This document shows, piece after piece, positions 1 to 9,776 of a stretch of DNA of 64,000 nt (positions are counted from its first letter, which is position 1; every line of letters starts with the position of its first letter). The stretch is from Spizellomyces punctatus DAOM BR117 (taxonomy: Eukaryota; Chytridiomycota; Chytridiomycetes; Spizellomycetales; Spizellomycetaceae): positions 910,030 to 974,029 of the forward strand of contig NW_015971545.1 of assembly GCF_000182565.1 (NCBI RefSeq), in the 5' to 3' direction. A program made the position numbers and the translations under genes. A model generated the notes under the pieces. It made no database searches. It was not told the origin of the DNA and saw nothing but the letters and a program-made list of their open reading frames with translations.

Positions 1-17
1 CAGATTCAGAGCGATAG

Positions 18-1997
18 AGGAGGAGCGATGCAGAGGCGCGCGAGATCTTGGCGCAAGGTGTACCCCTCCGCTCCATTCCAGCGCCGGTGCCGCAACTCAA
101 GGTCTGCTCGGCCGTGTGGGATGTGCAGAGAAACGAGTACTGGATTGTGACGAAAAACGGTCGCGATCGCACGCTGTGGAACGAAATGCGCCATCTGAAA
201 CTACAGGTGCCCGTGCATTCGCGAATCGAATCGGATGCGGATGAAGTGGCATTGAGCTACCACGGCGATGGAATTCAGGAGCGAGCAATTCAAGGTCTGG
301 AGGAGCTGATTGCCGCTCCTCCAGAACCCGTACTCAATCGTGTCTTGTACTACCTTGATACTTTCAACCGTGACGTGGCGCTCAATGACATTGCACGCGA
401 CGGAGCCGGCATGGAGTACCAGGTCAACCTGTGGGATGCGTTCACCTACCGCTGGCTGTTGCGTTTTTCGACTCTGTTTCCAGGTGCACTTCGCCCTATA
501 CCTCATCGTCTCAATTGTTTTATAGTCCCTAATGGCCCGCTTCTGTGGTTTCTGTTTGGTCGCATCCAGACACTTGTCAAGAATCGACGCAACGAACAAC
601 GTACCAATGCGGCGTTCGGACACGCTGCAGCTGCAGCCAATGGCGATGGTGGCCAGTGGAACTATACTGCATGGCGATCGCCTTTTGCTCCGTGGTTGCA
701 TCAACAGGAGGCCGTGCGAGACATGGAAGTTCGACGCGAAAAGGGTCGTCGCAATCATTACTTGCACGCTCCTATGGGCGCCGGAAAGACGCTCATCGTC
801 TCGCTCTACATCTTGCATCTCGCACAACGTGGTTTACTGCCGCGTCATATCGTGTGGACCCTACCTGGCGAGGCAATCGAGAGTGTATCGGGAGAGCTCA
901 ATGCATTTGGCTTTCAAGTGGATTGGATGCTGCCGCAGAAGGACAGTTCGAAAAAGGTCATTCCGGAAGGCGTCACGAAGCAGGCGAACGTACAAGGACT
1001 TAGGCCGCACGTCATTACGTTGATCGAGCACGATGATTTGCGCAAGCTTCCGGATCTATTACGATCGCTGGCCGACGAACTGTTTATCGTCGTGGATGAG
1101 GTGCACAAAACTCTAGCGGCCACGCAGCGTACTACGATAACATTGGAGATTGCCCGCTTGGCACGTGGAGGTTGTGTGGCGATGACTGGTACGCCCACGG
1201 TCGACAACAAGATTTACAAGCTCGTGCCGTGGCTCAGTTTGATGGTGCGCTTTCCCGTCAATCTGAGAAACTTTTGGGCTGCCTGCAATAGCATGGTGTC
1301 GCAACAGGTGGATACGGGCATTCGGGTGCATATGCAGGAGGTGGAAGCGCAGTGGACTTCTCGTGAAGAAGAACAGCGTTATCGTTCGCTGGTACCTGAC
1401 AAGTTGGGAGGCACGAATTCCCATGCGTCGCAAAAGGATATCGATCAAGCCAAGAAACTGTGTTACAACGCATGTACCCAACACATGGTGCAACTGACGC
1501 TCGACTTGCTTCACGACAAGTTGCATTACGGGAAAGTCGAACAGTGGAAAGGCGGCGTGTTTTTGGAGGCCAAAGATGAACAGCATCAAAACGAGCTGAT
1601 CGCTGCGCTTGTGCGTGAAAGTCGCAAGCGAGATGATGTTCGCGTACTCACCGAGGGCGACATTTTCAAGATTACCGGTGGCGCAAGTTTGCATCTGACG
1701 GACAAGACTGTGGCACTGGGCGAAGTGAAAGACTACCCCATTGTGATTACCACGACTCGAAAATCCGCGGGGTACACGCTGTCTCGTCTAAAGGCTTTTG
1801 TCTCGTTGGTATATCCTTCAAACCTTGCCACTCGTCTCCAACTTGCCGGGAGACTGAATCGTCTGTCGCAGGCGGCCAAGGAGCTCGACTACTACAAGGT
1901 GCACATCGGCCTACTCACGTCCATCCTGCACTACCATGACCAAGCCGCTTCAATCGACAAAGCGCTTAAAGACATGGGTGTGCGCATCCCTACTTAA
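18..1997 (+). CDS. Superfamily 2 helicase, virus-like (5' end uncertain)
   Basis: The frame is open from base 18 (TAG at 15-17) to TAA at 1995-1997 with no intron, about 650 residues. Numbering from the TTG at 48, a Walker A motif (GAGKT, residues 244-248) is followed by a Walker B DEVH box near 350, a TGTPT motif III near 380-385 and a motif VI with QLAGRLNRLSQ near 600. This is a complete two-lobe SF2 helicase/ATPase. The motif spacing and the QxxGRxNR ending recall the D6/D11-type helicases of nucleocytoplasmic large DNA viruses, which act in transcription; that assignment is inferred from motif resemblance. The first in-frame ATG is at 186, so the true start is either an upstream exon (an AG acceptor is possible at 31-33) or that ATG. 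The absence of introns contrasts with the intron-rich genes to the right. A host-type helicase or a helicase carried by a large mobile element remains possible. Confidence 0.62.
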   Translation, partial: RRSDAEAREILAQGVPLRSIPAPVPQLKVCSAVWDVQRNEYWIVTKNGRDRTLWNEMRHLKLQVPVHSRIESDADEVALSYHGDGIQERAIQGLEELIAAPPEPVLNRVLYYLDTFNRDVALNDIARDGAGMEYQVNLWDAFTYRWLLRFSTLFPGALRPIPHRLNCFIVPNGPLLWFLFGRIQTLVKNRRNEQRTNAAFGHAAAAANGDGGQWNYTAWRSPFAPWLHQQEAVRDMEVRREKGRRNHYLHAPMGAGKTLIVSLYILHLAQRGLLPRHIVWTLPGEAIESVSGELNAFGFQVDWMLPQKDSSKKVIPEGVTKQANVQGLRPHVITLIEHDDLRKLPDLLRSLADELFIVVDEVHKTLAATQRTTITLEIARLARGGCVAMTGTPTVDNKIYKLVPWLSLMVRFPVNLRNFWAACNSMVSQQVDTGIRVHMQEVEAQWTSREEEQRYRSLVPDKLGGTNSHASQKDIDQAKKLCYNACTQHMVQLTLDLLHDKLHYGKVEQWKGGVFLEAKDEQHQNELIAALVRESRKRDDVRVLTEGDIFKITGGASLHLTDKTVALGEVKDYPIVITTTRKSAGYTLSRLKAFVSLVYPSNLATRLQLAGRLNRLSQAAKELDYYKVHIGLLTSILHYHDQAASIDKALKDMGVRIPT

Positions 1998-2535
1998 TGC
2001 CATTTGTTTTGCAGTTTAATGAAGACATGGCAACTAGTTTTGTTTTTCTAGGCTATTTCAACATCGAGATGGGTGCACACACAGAGGACACTTCTGTCGG
2101 AATTGGTAACCTGCATGCAAGGCCTAAGTGTAGCAATGGATGGGACCATACAGTTGCTCATAGCATCAATACAACAAAGAAAACTTGCCCTGAAGCACTT
2201 GATTGCATGTGTAAGTGCCATGGCAAGGTCACCAATGAGACAATGCCATGGCCGATCATTCCATCTTGGTGTTTGGCTGCAAGGGATGGCCAGACACAGA
2301 AAAGATTTGATTCTTCCATTAAAAGAAGGGGGTCCAGTGCTTGTGGTAGATGAATTTGTGTGTGAAAGCAAGGCAACAACAGAGAAAGCTATGGCATGCA
2401 GGACATGTCTGTCACTACCTGACTATTTCAAATATCTTATAAATCATTAGATAGGTTAAAAATGAAAGTTAAGGCATGAAAGAGCTTACCTTGTAAGATG
2501 ATAAACTATTAAATATATAGGGTATAGTTTATAAT
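1998..2535. other. Gene-free, CpG-poor spacer
   Basis: No convincing gene. The three short overlapping frames here have no recognisable motif. The base composition changes sharply just after the helicase stop codon: CpG becomes rare and CA/TG steps become frequent, as in the retroelements to the right. The stretch is probably transposon debris, but I cannot assign it to a family. The last 60 bases are AT-rich. Confidence 0.5.
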
Positions 2536-2765
2536 AGGTTCTGAGCCCTGATAGCTATCACTGATATTTTCCTGCTTCAAATCTCTTTCCTGATGGCCAC
2601 ACCATCTTCCTGACAGACCAGACCTATCCTCTTCCCAGCCTCATATTTGGACCACCTACCACACCAGGATGATTTCACCTCTTTCCCAACAGCAAATCCA
2701 TACACCAAATCAGCTCAGACATGTCAAACATGGACTTGGACACCAAACTCACAATGGAAAAGTTC
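2536..2765 (+). mobile_element. Copia element fragment A (leader and first gag codons)
   Basis: About 230 bp match 7499-7725 with only scattered differences. They cover the putative primer-binding/leader region (GAGCCCTGATAG at about 2545) and the Copia gag start (ATGTCAAACATGGACTTGG, near 2719). The match stops exactly where the Gypsy LTR begins at 2766, so this copy was cut by that insertion. No LTR matching the 6991-7498 sequence is visible upstream, so the 5' end is lost or divergent. Confidence 0.8.
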
Positions 2766-3221
2766 TGTAACAGAATTCTTCTGTTAGTTACTTTGTCTTT
2801 AGTTAGTCAGTCAGTAGTATCAGTAGTGTAGTAGTTTGGACTTAGAGATTTTCAGTGCAAGTCCATTAGTCTTAAAATGGCAGGCACACATCTCTGAAAC
2901 AAATGTTAGTAAGGAGGCAGGCCTAAAGGTTGATTTACCTAAATTAGGCAAGTCATACTCCTGAAAGGAAAATGTGAGTCAGAGACACGTGTCTGAAACA
3001 AATTCCCCTTACTGAGCTGCAGAAAATAATTTTTGCTGCAAAGATAAGGAGGATACATTGTGACTCAGTAGTTTAGAAGTCTTTTCATTGGTTAGAGATA
3101 AAACTGAAGCCTTGGCATTTTTGTCTATAAAAAGGGAGTGTTCCCACACCCCCCTCTAATAGAATAACCAAGTTTTCCCCAAGTCTTCCTAGTCTTCTTG
3201 TTCCTGCTGCCAATTGTTACA
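2766..3221 (+). repeat. Gypsy element B 5' LTR
   Basis: A 456-bp LTR starting TGTAACA and ending TGTTACA, a perfect 7-bp inverted terminus. It has a TATA box (TATAAAAA at 3125-3132) about 95 bp before its end, and a primer-binding-like TGGTAGCACCACC follows directly. The first ~200 bp recur at 9571-9776. There is only one CpG in the whole LTR (near 2986). Confidence 0.85.
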
Positions 3222-3234
3222 TGGTAGCACCACC
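3222..3234 (+). other. Putative primer-binding site of Gypsy B
   Basis: TGGTAGCACCACC starts at the base after the LTR end. A sequence beginning TGG is complementary to the CCA 3' end of a tRNA, as expected for minus-strand priming. The exact tRNA was not identified. Confidence 0.6.
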
Positions 3235-3453
3235 AAGATCAGTAAGAACTTAGACCCACAGACCTGTTTAGGAGCTCCCTCCTAAACAACCACCAGACCT
3301 GTGCTCAGGAGCTCCCTCCTAAGCAACCCCTAGAAACCTGTCTATCCCAGACAGTTCAGCCCTTGTTGCAAGTAACATTGCAACTCCCATTTATCACTTA
3401 GCATCCACCACTGGTGAATTGTACCCTATTGCAAGTAATATTGCAATTACAAG

Positions 3454-4389
3454 ATGAGTTCTCCCCAGGAGCAAGCCCTCTTCCAGGCCATCCTTGACTT
3501 GGATGAGACCACAGCCAAAGAACAACTGTACCAAGCAAGACTCCAGCAGTTCACCATGCCAGCCAGCACCAGCACCCCACCCCAGGACTCAGCCAGAGTT
3601 GACAAGACCCTTGTCAAAGTCCTCCAGAGCAAGCTAAGGACCTACAAGGGGCAGAGGAAGGTCCAAGAACTTAGGACCTACATCACCAGACTTGAAGAAT
3701 ACTTCCAAGCAGCCACCAACCTGTCACCCCAAGCCCAACTCGTGGTTGCCACAACCTACCTGGAGCTGTATGCTGAAGTCTGGTGGCACAGTCATGTGAA
3801 GAGCCACCCTGAAGGTCAGCCTGGAAGAATCACCACCTGGGATGAACTCAAGACAGCCCTCAGAGCCTACTTCCTCCCTGCCAATGCTATGAGGTCTGCA
3901 AGAGACCAACTAGCAAAGCTTAGGCAGATGGGCTCTGTTCAAGAATATCTCACCAAGTTTAGCACCCTCTGCTTGGAGATTGATGACTTGTCTGAGGCTG
4001 AGAAGTTGGACAAGTTTATCAGAGGTCTCAAGCCCAGAGTTCAAGAGCAGCTGGAACTCAACCCAGGATCCACTCTCAACCTGGCCACAGCAGCAGCAGT
4101 AGCAGACAGAGTGGACCAAATCCAGTACTCCTACAGTAGGAAGCACACCCATGGTTCCAACCAGCCCCAGTTCCACTGGAACCAGAAGCCTCAAGAGATG
4201 GGAGTGGTCCCCATGGAGATTGACAACATCAGCACCTCCAACCAGCTCAAGCTCAACAGACTCACTGAAGCTGAGAAGGTTGAACTCAGGAAGAAGGGAG
4301 CCTGCTTCAGGTGCAGGAAACCAGGACACATAGCAGCATTCTGTCCCCTCAAGAAACCTCAGCAGGGAAATGGCAAGGAGACTCAGTAG
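3454..4389 (+). CDS. Gypsy Gag polyprotein
   Basis: An intact 311-residue frame beginning about 230 bp after the LTR. It has a capsid-like retrotransposon gag region (LRTYKGQRK... through ...WWHSHVKSHPEG... and RAYFLP) and a C-terminal CCHC zinc knuckle (CFRCRKPGHIAAFC, residues about 286-299) for RNA binding. The stop overlaps the protease frame by 79 bp in another phase, consistent with programmed -1 frameshifting. Only one CpG (3741) is present, so every arginine is AGA/AGG and codons ending in CG are essentially absent. Despite this the frame has no breaks. Confidence 0.88.
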   Translation: MSSPQEQALFQAILDLDETTAKEQLYQARLQQFTMPASTSTPPQDSARVDKTLVKVLQSKLRTYKGQRKVQELRTYITRLEEYFQAATNLSPQAQLVVATTYLELYAEVWWHSHVKSHPEGQPGRITTWDELKTALRAYFLPANAMRSARDQLAKLRQMGSVQEYLTKFSTLCLEIDDLSEAEKLDKFIRGLKPRVQEQLELNPGSTLNLATAAAVADRVDQIQYSYSRKHTHGSNQPQFHWNQKPQEMGVVPMEIDNISTSNQLKLNRLTEAEKVELRKKGACFRCRKPGHIAAFCPLKKPQQGNGKETQ

Positions 4390-5219
4390 AGAAGTGGGTC
4401 CCACCCTCTACTGGGGAAGACCCCAAGGACCTGCACCCTGATTTGAACACTATGGTACCCTCTCCTGTTACAACAACCTTTGACACTTTGGACCCTCTTG
4501 TTATACCACCCTGCACTATGGCTATTCAAGGATTTTCCTTGAAGGAGCTGCCCCAGAACACCCAGAAGACCCAGGACCCTCAGACTACCCAGAACCACCA
4601 GAACCCCCAGAACACCAGAGAACCCAAGAAGTCTAGACAACCTCAGAGGCCTAGAGACACCACAGAACCCCAGAACCACCAGAACCCCCAGGACACCAGA
4701 GAATCCCAGAACCCTGGGAGAACCCAGGACACTAGAAAAACCCAGAAACCCAGGACACCCCAGAACACCAGTAAAACCCAAGAAACCCAGAACTGCCCAG
4801 TACCCCAGGAACCAGAAGTTGCCCCATATTCTTTGGGCAGGACCCCAGGAACAGCTATCCCCAGGAACCACCTCCTCATTGTCCAGGGCTCAGCTCAAGG
4901 CATCCCAGTCACCATCCTCTTGGACAATGGAGCTGACCAGTTCTATGTCTCTCAAGACTTTGTGAGGAAGGCACAGCTTACTGTAGAGCCCCTGGCAGGA
5001 GCTGAGATCACCATGGCAGACAACAAGAAGTACCCAGGAACTGGCTTTGTTAAAAGCCTACAGTACTCTGTTGGCACCTACTCTGAGATATCTGACTTCA
5101 TAGTGGCACCTGTGAAGTTTGATATGATCTTAGGAGTTCCCTGGTTTGCTTGGAGGAACCCCAGTATCAACTACCAGAAGGGAACCATCACCTTTGAGAC
5201 CTCCCAGCACCCTAGAGTC
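4311..5219 (+). pseudogene. Gypsy Pol part 1: low-complexity linker and aspartic protease, interrupted
   Basis: This frame overlaps gag in the -1 phase. After a short leader there is a low-complexity region (about 4550-4800) built of degenerate QN/TQ/PQ repeats. A retropepsin-type aspartic protease follows, with the active-site LLDNGAD near 4918-4938; the usual motif is D-S/T-G-A, here D-N-G-A. The frame is broken at 5220 by a solo LTR. If the LTR and one copy of its 5-bp target repeat are ignored, this frame is continuous with the reverse transcriptase frame beginning at 5473. No CpG is seen in this segment. Confidence 0.8.
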
Positions 5220-5467
5220 TGTTAGCTAGTGAGGGTATATTCCTATAGGGAATGTATTAGTGATAGAGAGTAGGAACAGAGTGAACTATACTCTTGTATA
5301 GATGTAAGTCTATTGTATGTTGAGAAGTCACTATTGAATATACTACTAGCGATGCAAGAGAAATCTAATGATGCGCGTGGCGCATGTGGCGCGTGGCACA
5401 GTGAAGATGCACCCGCGTGGCGTAGCAGTTAAGTGGCTTAGAGGTCTGCTACCTGTGATCGCTAACA
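5220..5467. mobile_element. Solo LTR with 5-bp target-site duplication
   Basis: A 248-bp unit beginning TGTTAGC and ending GCTAACA, perfect 7-bp inverted ends, flanked on both sides by GAGTC (5215-5219 and 5468-5472). It sits in the middle of Gypsy pol. Unlike its surroundings it carries about ten CpGs, most in a GCGCG/GTGGCG-rich stretch at 5370-5420. This is the signature of an LTR-retrotransposon insertion later reduced to one LTR by recombination. It belongs to a different family from the Gypsy and Copia elements here. Confidence 0.9.
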
Positions 5468-5472
5468 GAGTC

Positions 5473-6990
5473 AGGTGGTTTGCCAACACTGTACCAGCAC
5501 CTACCACCCCCAAGCCAGAACCCAATATCACCATGGTATCAGCAAAGATGTTGGCCAGAACCCTGAAGAAGAGGACAGCAACAGCTTTTGCTGTGTATTT
5601 CAAGAACCCTCAAGATACCAGTACCCCACCAGACACCATGGATTCCAAAGTCACCAAGCTTCTTGAAGACTATCAAGATGTCTTTGCTGAAGAGCTTCCC
5701 CCAGGACTTCCCCCTGAGAGAACAGTGGATCACAGAATTGAACTCAGTGACCCCAACCAGACCCCCTGGAGACCAACCTACCACCTCTCTTCTTTGGAGT
5801 TAGAAGAACTGAGGAAGCAGCTGTCTGAACTTCTGGAGGCAGGCCACATCAGACCATCCAAGAGCCCCTTTGGAGCACCCATCCTCTTTGTCAAGAAGAA
5901 AGAAGTTTCTTTGAGGATGTGTGTGGACTACAGGGCTCTGAACAAGATCACCATCAAGAACAGATATCCCCTCCCCAGGATTGATGAGCTGATGGACAGA
6001 CTGAATGGAGCCCAGGTCTTTACCAAGCTGGATCTCAAGTCAGGCTACTACCAGATCAGGATCCACCCAGAAGACATCCCCAAGACAGCTTTCAGAACCA
6101 GATATGGTCACTTTGAGTTCTTGGTCATCTCCTTTGGAATGACCAATGCCCCAGCCACTTTCATGACTTTGATGAATGATGTTCTAAGACCCTTCTTGGA
6201 CATCTTTGTCATTGTCTACCTAGATGATATCCTCATCTACTCCAAGACCCCAGAAGGCCACCTGGACCACTCAAGCAGGTTCTGCAAGCCCTCAGGCAGA
6301 ACAAGCTGTATGCCAACCCCAGCAAGTGCCAGTTCTTCAAGCAAGAAGTAGAGTTTCTTGGCCATGTAGTCTCACATGAAGGAGTCAAGCTTGACCCCCA
6401 AGAAAGTGCAGACTGTTCAAGAATGGCCCACCCCCAAGAGTGTCACTGAAGTCAGACAGTTCATGGGACTAGTGAACTACTTCCATAGCTTTCTGAAGGA
6501 CCTGGCAAAGCAAGCTGCACCATTGACAGACCTGTTGAGGAATGACAAGCCCTGGACCTGGTCTGAACCTCAGGAGAAAGCTTTTCAGCAGCTGAAGAAT
6601 ATGGTTACCAAAGCTCCTGTACTGAGACCCTTTGACCCAGCCTTGCCTACCACTGTCTTCCCTGATGCCTCAGGTTATGCAGTTGGAGCATGGCTTGGAC
6701 AGGATGATGGGAAAGGCATGAGACCAGTTGCCTACCACTCCAGGAAGATGGCCCCAGCAGAGACCAGATATGACACCAGAGAACAAGAGCTGTTAGCCAT
6801 CCATGATGCCCTCAGAGTTTGGAGGCCCTACCTGGAAGGAACACCCTTCAAAGTTATCTCAGACCACCAGTCCCTCAAGTGGCTACAGAACCAGCCCTTC
6901 TTGACCAGAAGACAAGCCAGATGGGTCATGAACTTCCAATCTTTTGACTTTGAGTTTGGTTATGGCCCAGGAAGACTCCACACAGTGGCA
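5473..6990 (+). pseudogene. Gypsy Pol part 2: reverse transcriptase and RNase H, truncated
   Basis: The reverse transcriptase has the fingers motif around [29 protein letters not shown] and the catalytic YLDD (6217-6228). The frame slips by one base near 6270 and is restored by an extra C in the run at 6395-6399, so about 42 residues around [13 protein letters not shown] are read out of phase. RNase H follows (DASGYAVGAWLG near 6664, TREQELLAIHDAL, SDHQSLKWLQ). It ends after GPGRLHTVA, where the second Copia LTR begins at 6991. Integrase and the 3' LTR of this Gypsy copy are absent. No CpG is seen over the 1.5 kb. Confidence 0.85.
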
Positions 6991-7498
6991 TGTTGAGATC
7001 AGGCTAAAAGCGCGCGGTATGATCCATACATGATGTGAGATCATGCTGAAATGTCGAAAAACAGTTCACATCTGATCTGGCTAAGTTACAACGTGGGGAA
7101 TTGGACTTAGAGTAATCAGAATGATCACAGTCGCGTGTGGGAATGATTTAAAGGGGTAAATCATCATGTAAGCACTCTTAGAAGGTCTGGAAGGTTTGTG
7201 ATGATCTAGATCTTCAGGTAACTCTGTCAAGGCATGGCTGAACTTGTGAGCACTGCTGAGCACGGCTGAGCATGTAAACAAGTGGGCTGAAGCATGTAAA
7301 CAGTAAACAAAGGCAGAGGGAGGCTGGAGAATGTACTGGGTTATATAAAGGGGGCTTTTGAACATCTCTGAAATTAATACAAGCATGTTATCCCACAAGT
7401 TACTGCACCCAGAAGTCTTACTAGTGGCCACAGGCATTACTAGGCCTTTCAGAAGTGATTTCTACACAGGAAATCAGTGTTCCAAGCACTAAGTTTCA
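6991..7498 (+). repeat. Putative Copia element D 5' LTR
   Basis: The region begins TGTTGAGATC exactly where the Gypsy RNase H frame stops and ends ...AAGTTTCA just before the primer-binding-like AGGTTATGAGCCCTGATAG. It has TG...CA ends and a TATA box (TATATAAAGG at about 7341), about 160 bp before the end. No second copy is present, so the limits rest on junction logic. A clear target duplication was not found. Confidence 0.6.
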
Positions 7499-9570
7499 AT
7501 AGGTTATGAGCCCTGATAGCTATCACTGATATTTTCCTGCTTCAAATCTCTTTTCTGACGGCCACACCATCTTCCTGATGGACCTATCCTCTTCCCAACC
7601 TCATATTTGGACCACCTACCACACCAGGACAATTTCACCTCTTCCCCAACAGCAAATCCACTCACCAAATCAGCTCAGACATGTCAAACATGGACTTGGA
7701 CACCAAACTCACAATGGAAAAGTTCAATGGCATGAACTACCACCTCTGGAAGTTCAAAATAACAATGTTGCTGAAGGAAAAGGGGCTGTGGGGTGTGATT
7801 GAGGGGGATGAGAGCATGGAGGGAACCTCTGAGAAGGATTGGAGGAGAAGGGATGAGTGGGCAATGGCAGTAATTGCTCTGTCACTGAGTGATGCCCAAC
7901 TCATGCATGTACAGACCGCTGTAACTGCAAAAGAGGCCTGGTTAAAGCTCAGTGATGTCCACCAAAGGAAGGGAATTGCCAGTAGGCTCTATCTAAGGAG
8001 GAAATTTCTCACTCTGAAGATGGAAGACGGCACTGGGGGCATGTTGGGACACATAAACACGGTCAGGACAATGGCTCAGCAGTTGGAGGCTATTGGGGCG
8101 CCAGTCAGTGAAGAAGACCAAGTCATCACCCTACTCTACAGCCTACCAGAGAGTTATGAACAGCTGGTGGTGTCTTTGGAGGCCAGGAGTGATTCTCTGA
8201 TGCTGGAATTCCTCACATCATGGCTTTTGCATGAAGAAACATGCAGGAAGGAAGCTGGGGGTGAAGGAGATAGCATAGGGAAGGCCTTTTTCAGCAGGGA
8301 TGGTGGGCAGAAGGTTGGCAAGCATGGTGGGACCAAGAAGATAGCAGGGAAGTGCTTCTATTGCAACAAGAAGGGTCACTTCAAGAAGGACTGCAGGAAG
8401 TTTCTGGCGGACACCAAACAACAAGCCAATCAAGCCAGCACCAGTCAGGCAACTCAGAATGAGTTCCTATTCTTTGCTCAGTCGGGAGATGACACCAAAA
8501 CCTCTCAGGGAGCAGTCTGGTGGATTGTGGACTCGGGTGCTTCACAGCACATGTCACACAGGAAGGATTGGATGACCAATTACACAGAGATGTCACCAAT
8601 TCAAGTCCATCTGGCAGACAACAGAACAGTTCAGGCAATAGGGAAGGGCCAGATCACACTTGAGACAGGCAGAACCTGATTCTGTACCCTCAGAGACATG
8701 TGGTTTGTTCCCAAGCTGGAAAAGAACTTGTTTTCAGTAAGAAGAGCCACTGAAAATGGTGCCAAAGTTGAGTTTGGCAGCAAGGGATGCTGTATCAAGA
8801 CTTCAGACAGTCAGGAAGCAATCCAGGGAACTCTAGGCAGCGGTCTCTACATGTTTCACACAAGAGAACATGCAAACATAGCCTCTGGAATGAGTTTGGA
8901 CCTCTGGCATTGCAGGTTAGGACACCTGAACGTCAACAGCATCAAAATCTTGGCTAGGAACCAGCTGGGAAGCGGTCTGGAGGTCAAGAATCACACAGAA
9001 ACATCACCATGTGAAGCCTGTGCCATTGGAAAGATCACCAGGCGTCCCTTTCCAAAGGGAGAAGCAGCTAGAGCGGCTCTACTGCTGGGGGTGGTTCACA
9101 GTGATGTGTGTGGGCCCATGAAGACACCAAGTCATGGTGGGGCAAAGTACCTTGTCACATTCATTGATGACAAGTCAAGGATGATGGCAGTTTATCTTCT
9201 GAAGGAGAAGAGTGAGGTTCTCAGCAAATTCAAGGAGTTTGAGGCCTGGGCAACCAACTTCATGGGGCAGAAGATCAAAACTCTCAGATCAGACAATGGG
9301 GGAGAGTATGTGGGCAAAGAATTCAAGAAATTCTGCAAGCAGAAGGGAATTCAGCAGCAATTCAGCACCCCCTACACACCAGAGCAGAATGGTGTTGTTG
9401 AGAGGATGAACAGGATGCTGGTGGAAATGGGAAGGTGCATGCTGCACCACAGTGGACTCAGCTACAAGTTCTGGGGTGAGGCAATCATGACAGCAGTCTA
9501 TCTCAGGAACAGGAGTCCCACTGCAGCACTCAGCAACCAATCAACACCATTTCAAGAGTTTACAGGGGCA
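7499..9570 (+). pseudogene. Copia Gag-Pol (gag, protease, integrase), broken
   Basis: The gag starts at 7681. It contains a Copia-type UBN2-like gag domain (LWKFKITMLLKEKGLW...), a CCHC knuckle (CFYCNKKGHFKKDC at about 8355-8396) and a protease site WIVDSGASQHMS (near 8522-8557). An in-frame TGA at 8677-8679 interrupts the frame. The same phase continues with the pre-integrase domain (LWHCRLGHLNVNS... CEACAIGK) and the integrase catalytic core (SDVCGPM, TLRSDNGGEYVG, TPYTPEQNGVVERMNR). The frame ends abruptly at 9570, where a Gypsy LTR starts. Reverse transcriptase and RNase H are missing. The TGA is the kind of change that deamination of a CGA codon would give. Confidence 0.85.
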
Positions 9571-9776
9571 TGTAACAGAGTTCTTCTGTTAGTTACTTTG
9601 TGTCTAGTTAGTTAGTTAGTCAGTAGTATTAAGTCAGTAGTATTAAAGTATAGTAGTTTGGACTTGGACAATGTCAGCACAAGTTCATTAGTCTCAAAAT
9701 GGCAGGCACACATCTCTGAAACAAATGTTAGTAAGGAGGTATGTCTAAAGGTTGATTTACCTCAAAAAGGTAACTT
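9571..9776 (+). repeat. Gypsy LTR fragment E
   Basis: The sequence starts TGTAACAGAGTTCTTCTG and follows the 5' half of the LTR at 2766-2966, including AAAATGGCAGGCACACATCT and GGTTGATTTACCT. Small indels in the GTTAGTTAGT and AGTAGTATTA runs separate the two. It breaks off near 9776 against inverted Copia DNA, so the 3' half and any internal region are missing. Confidence 0.8.

Noticed and set aside
4550-4800. Possible CRISPR-like or satellite array
   Set aside because: The periodic CAGAACACC/CCCAGAA pattern is a coding low-complexity tract (Q, N, P, T) within Gypsy Pol. Units are irregular and there are no spacers.
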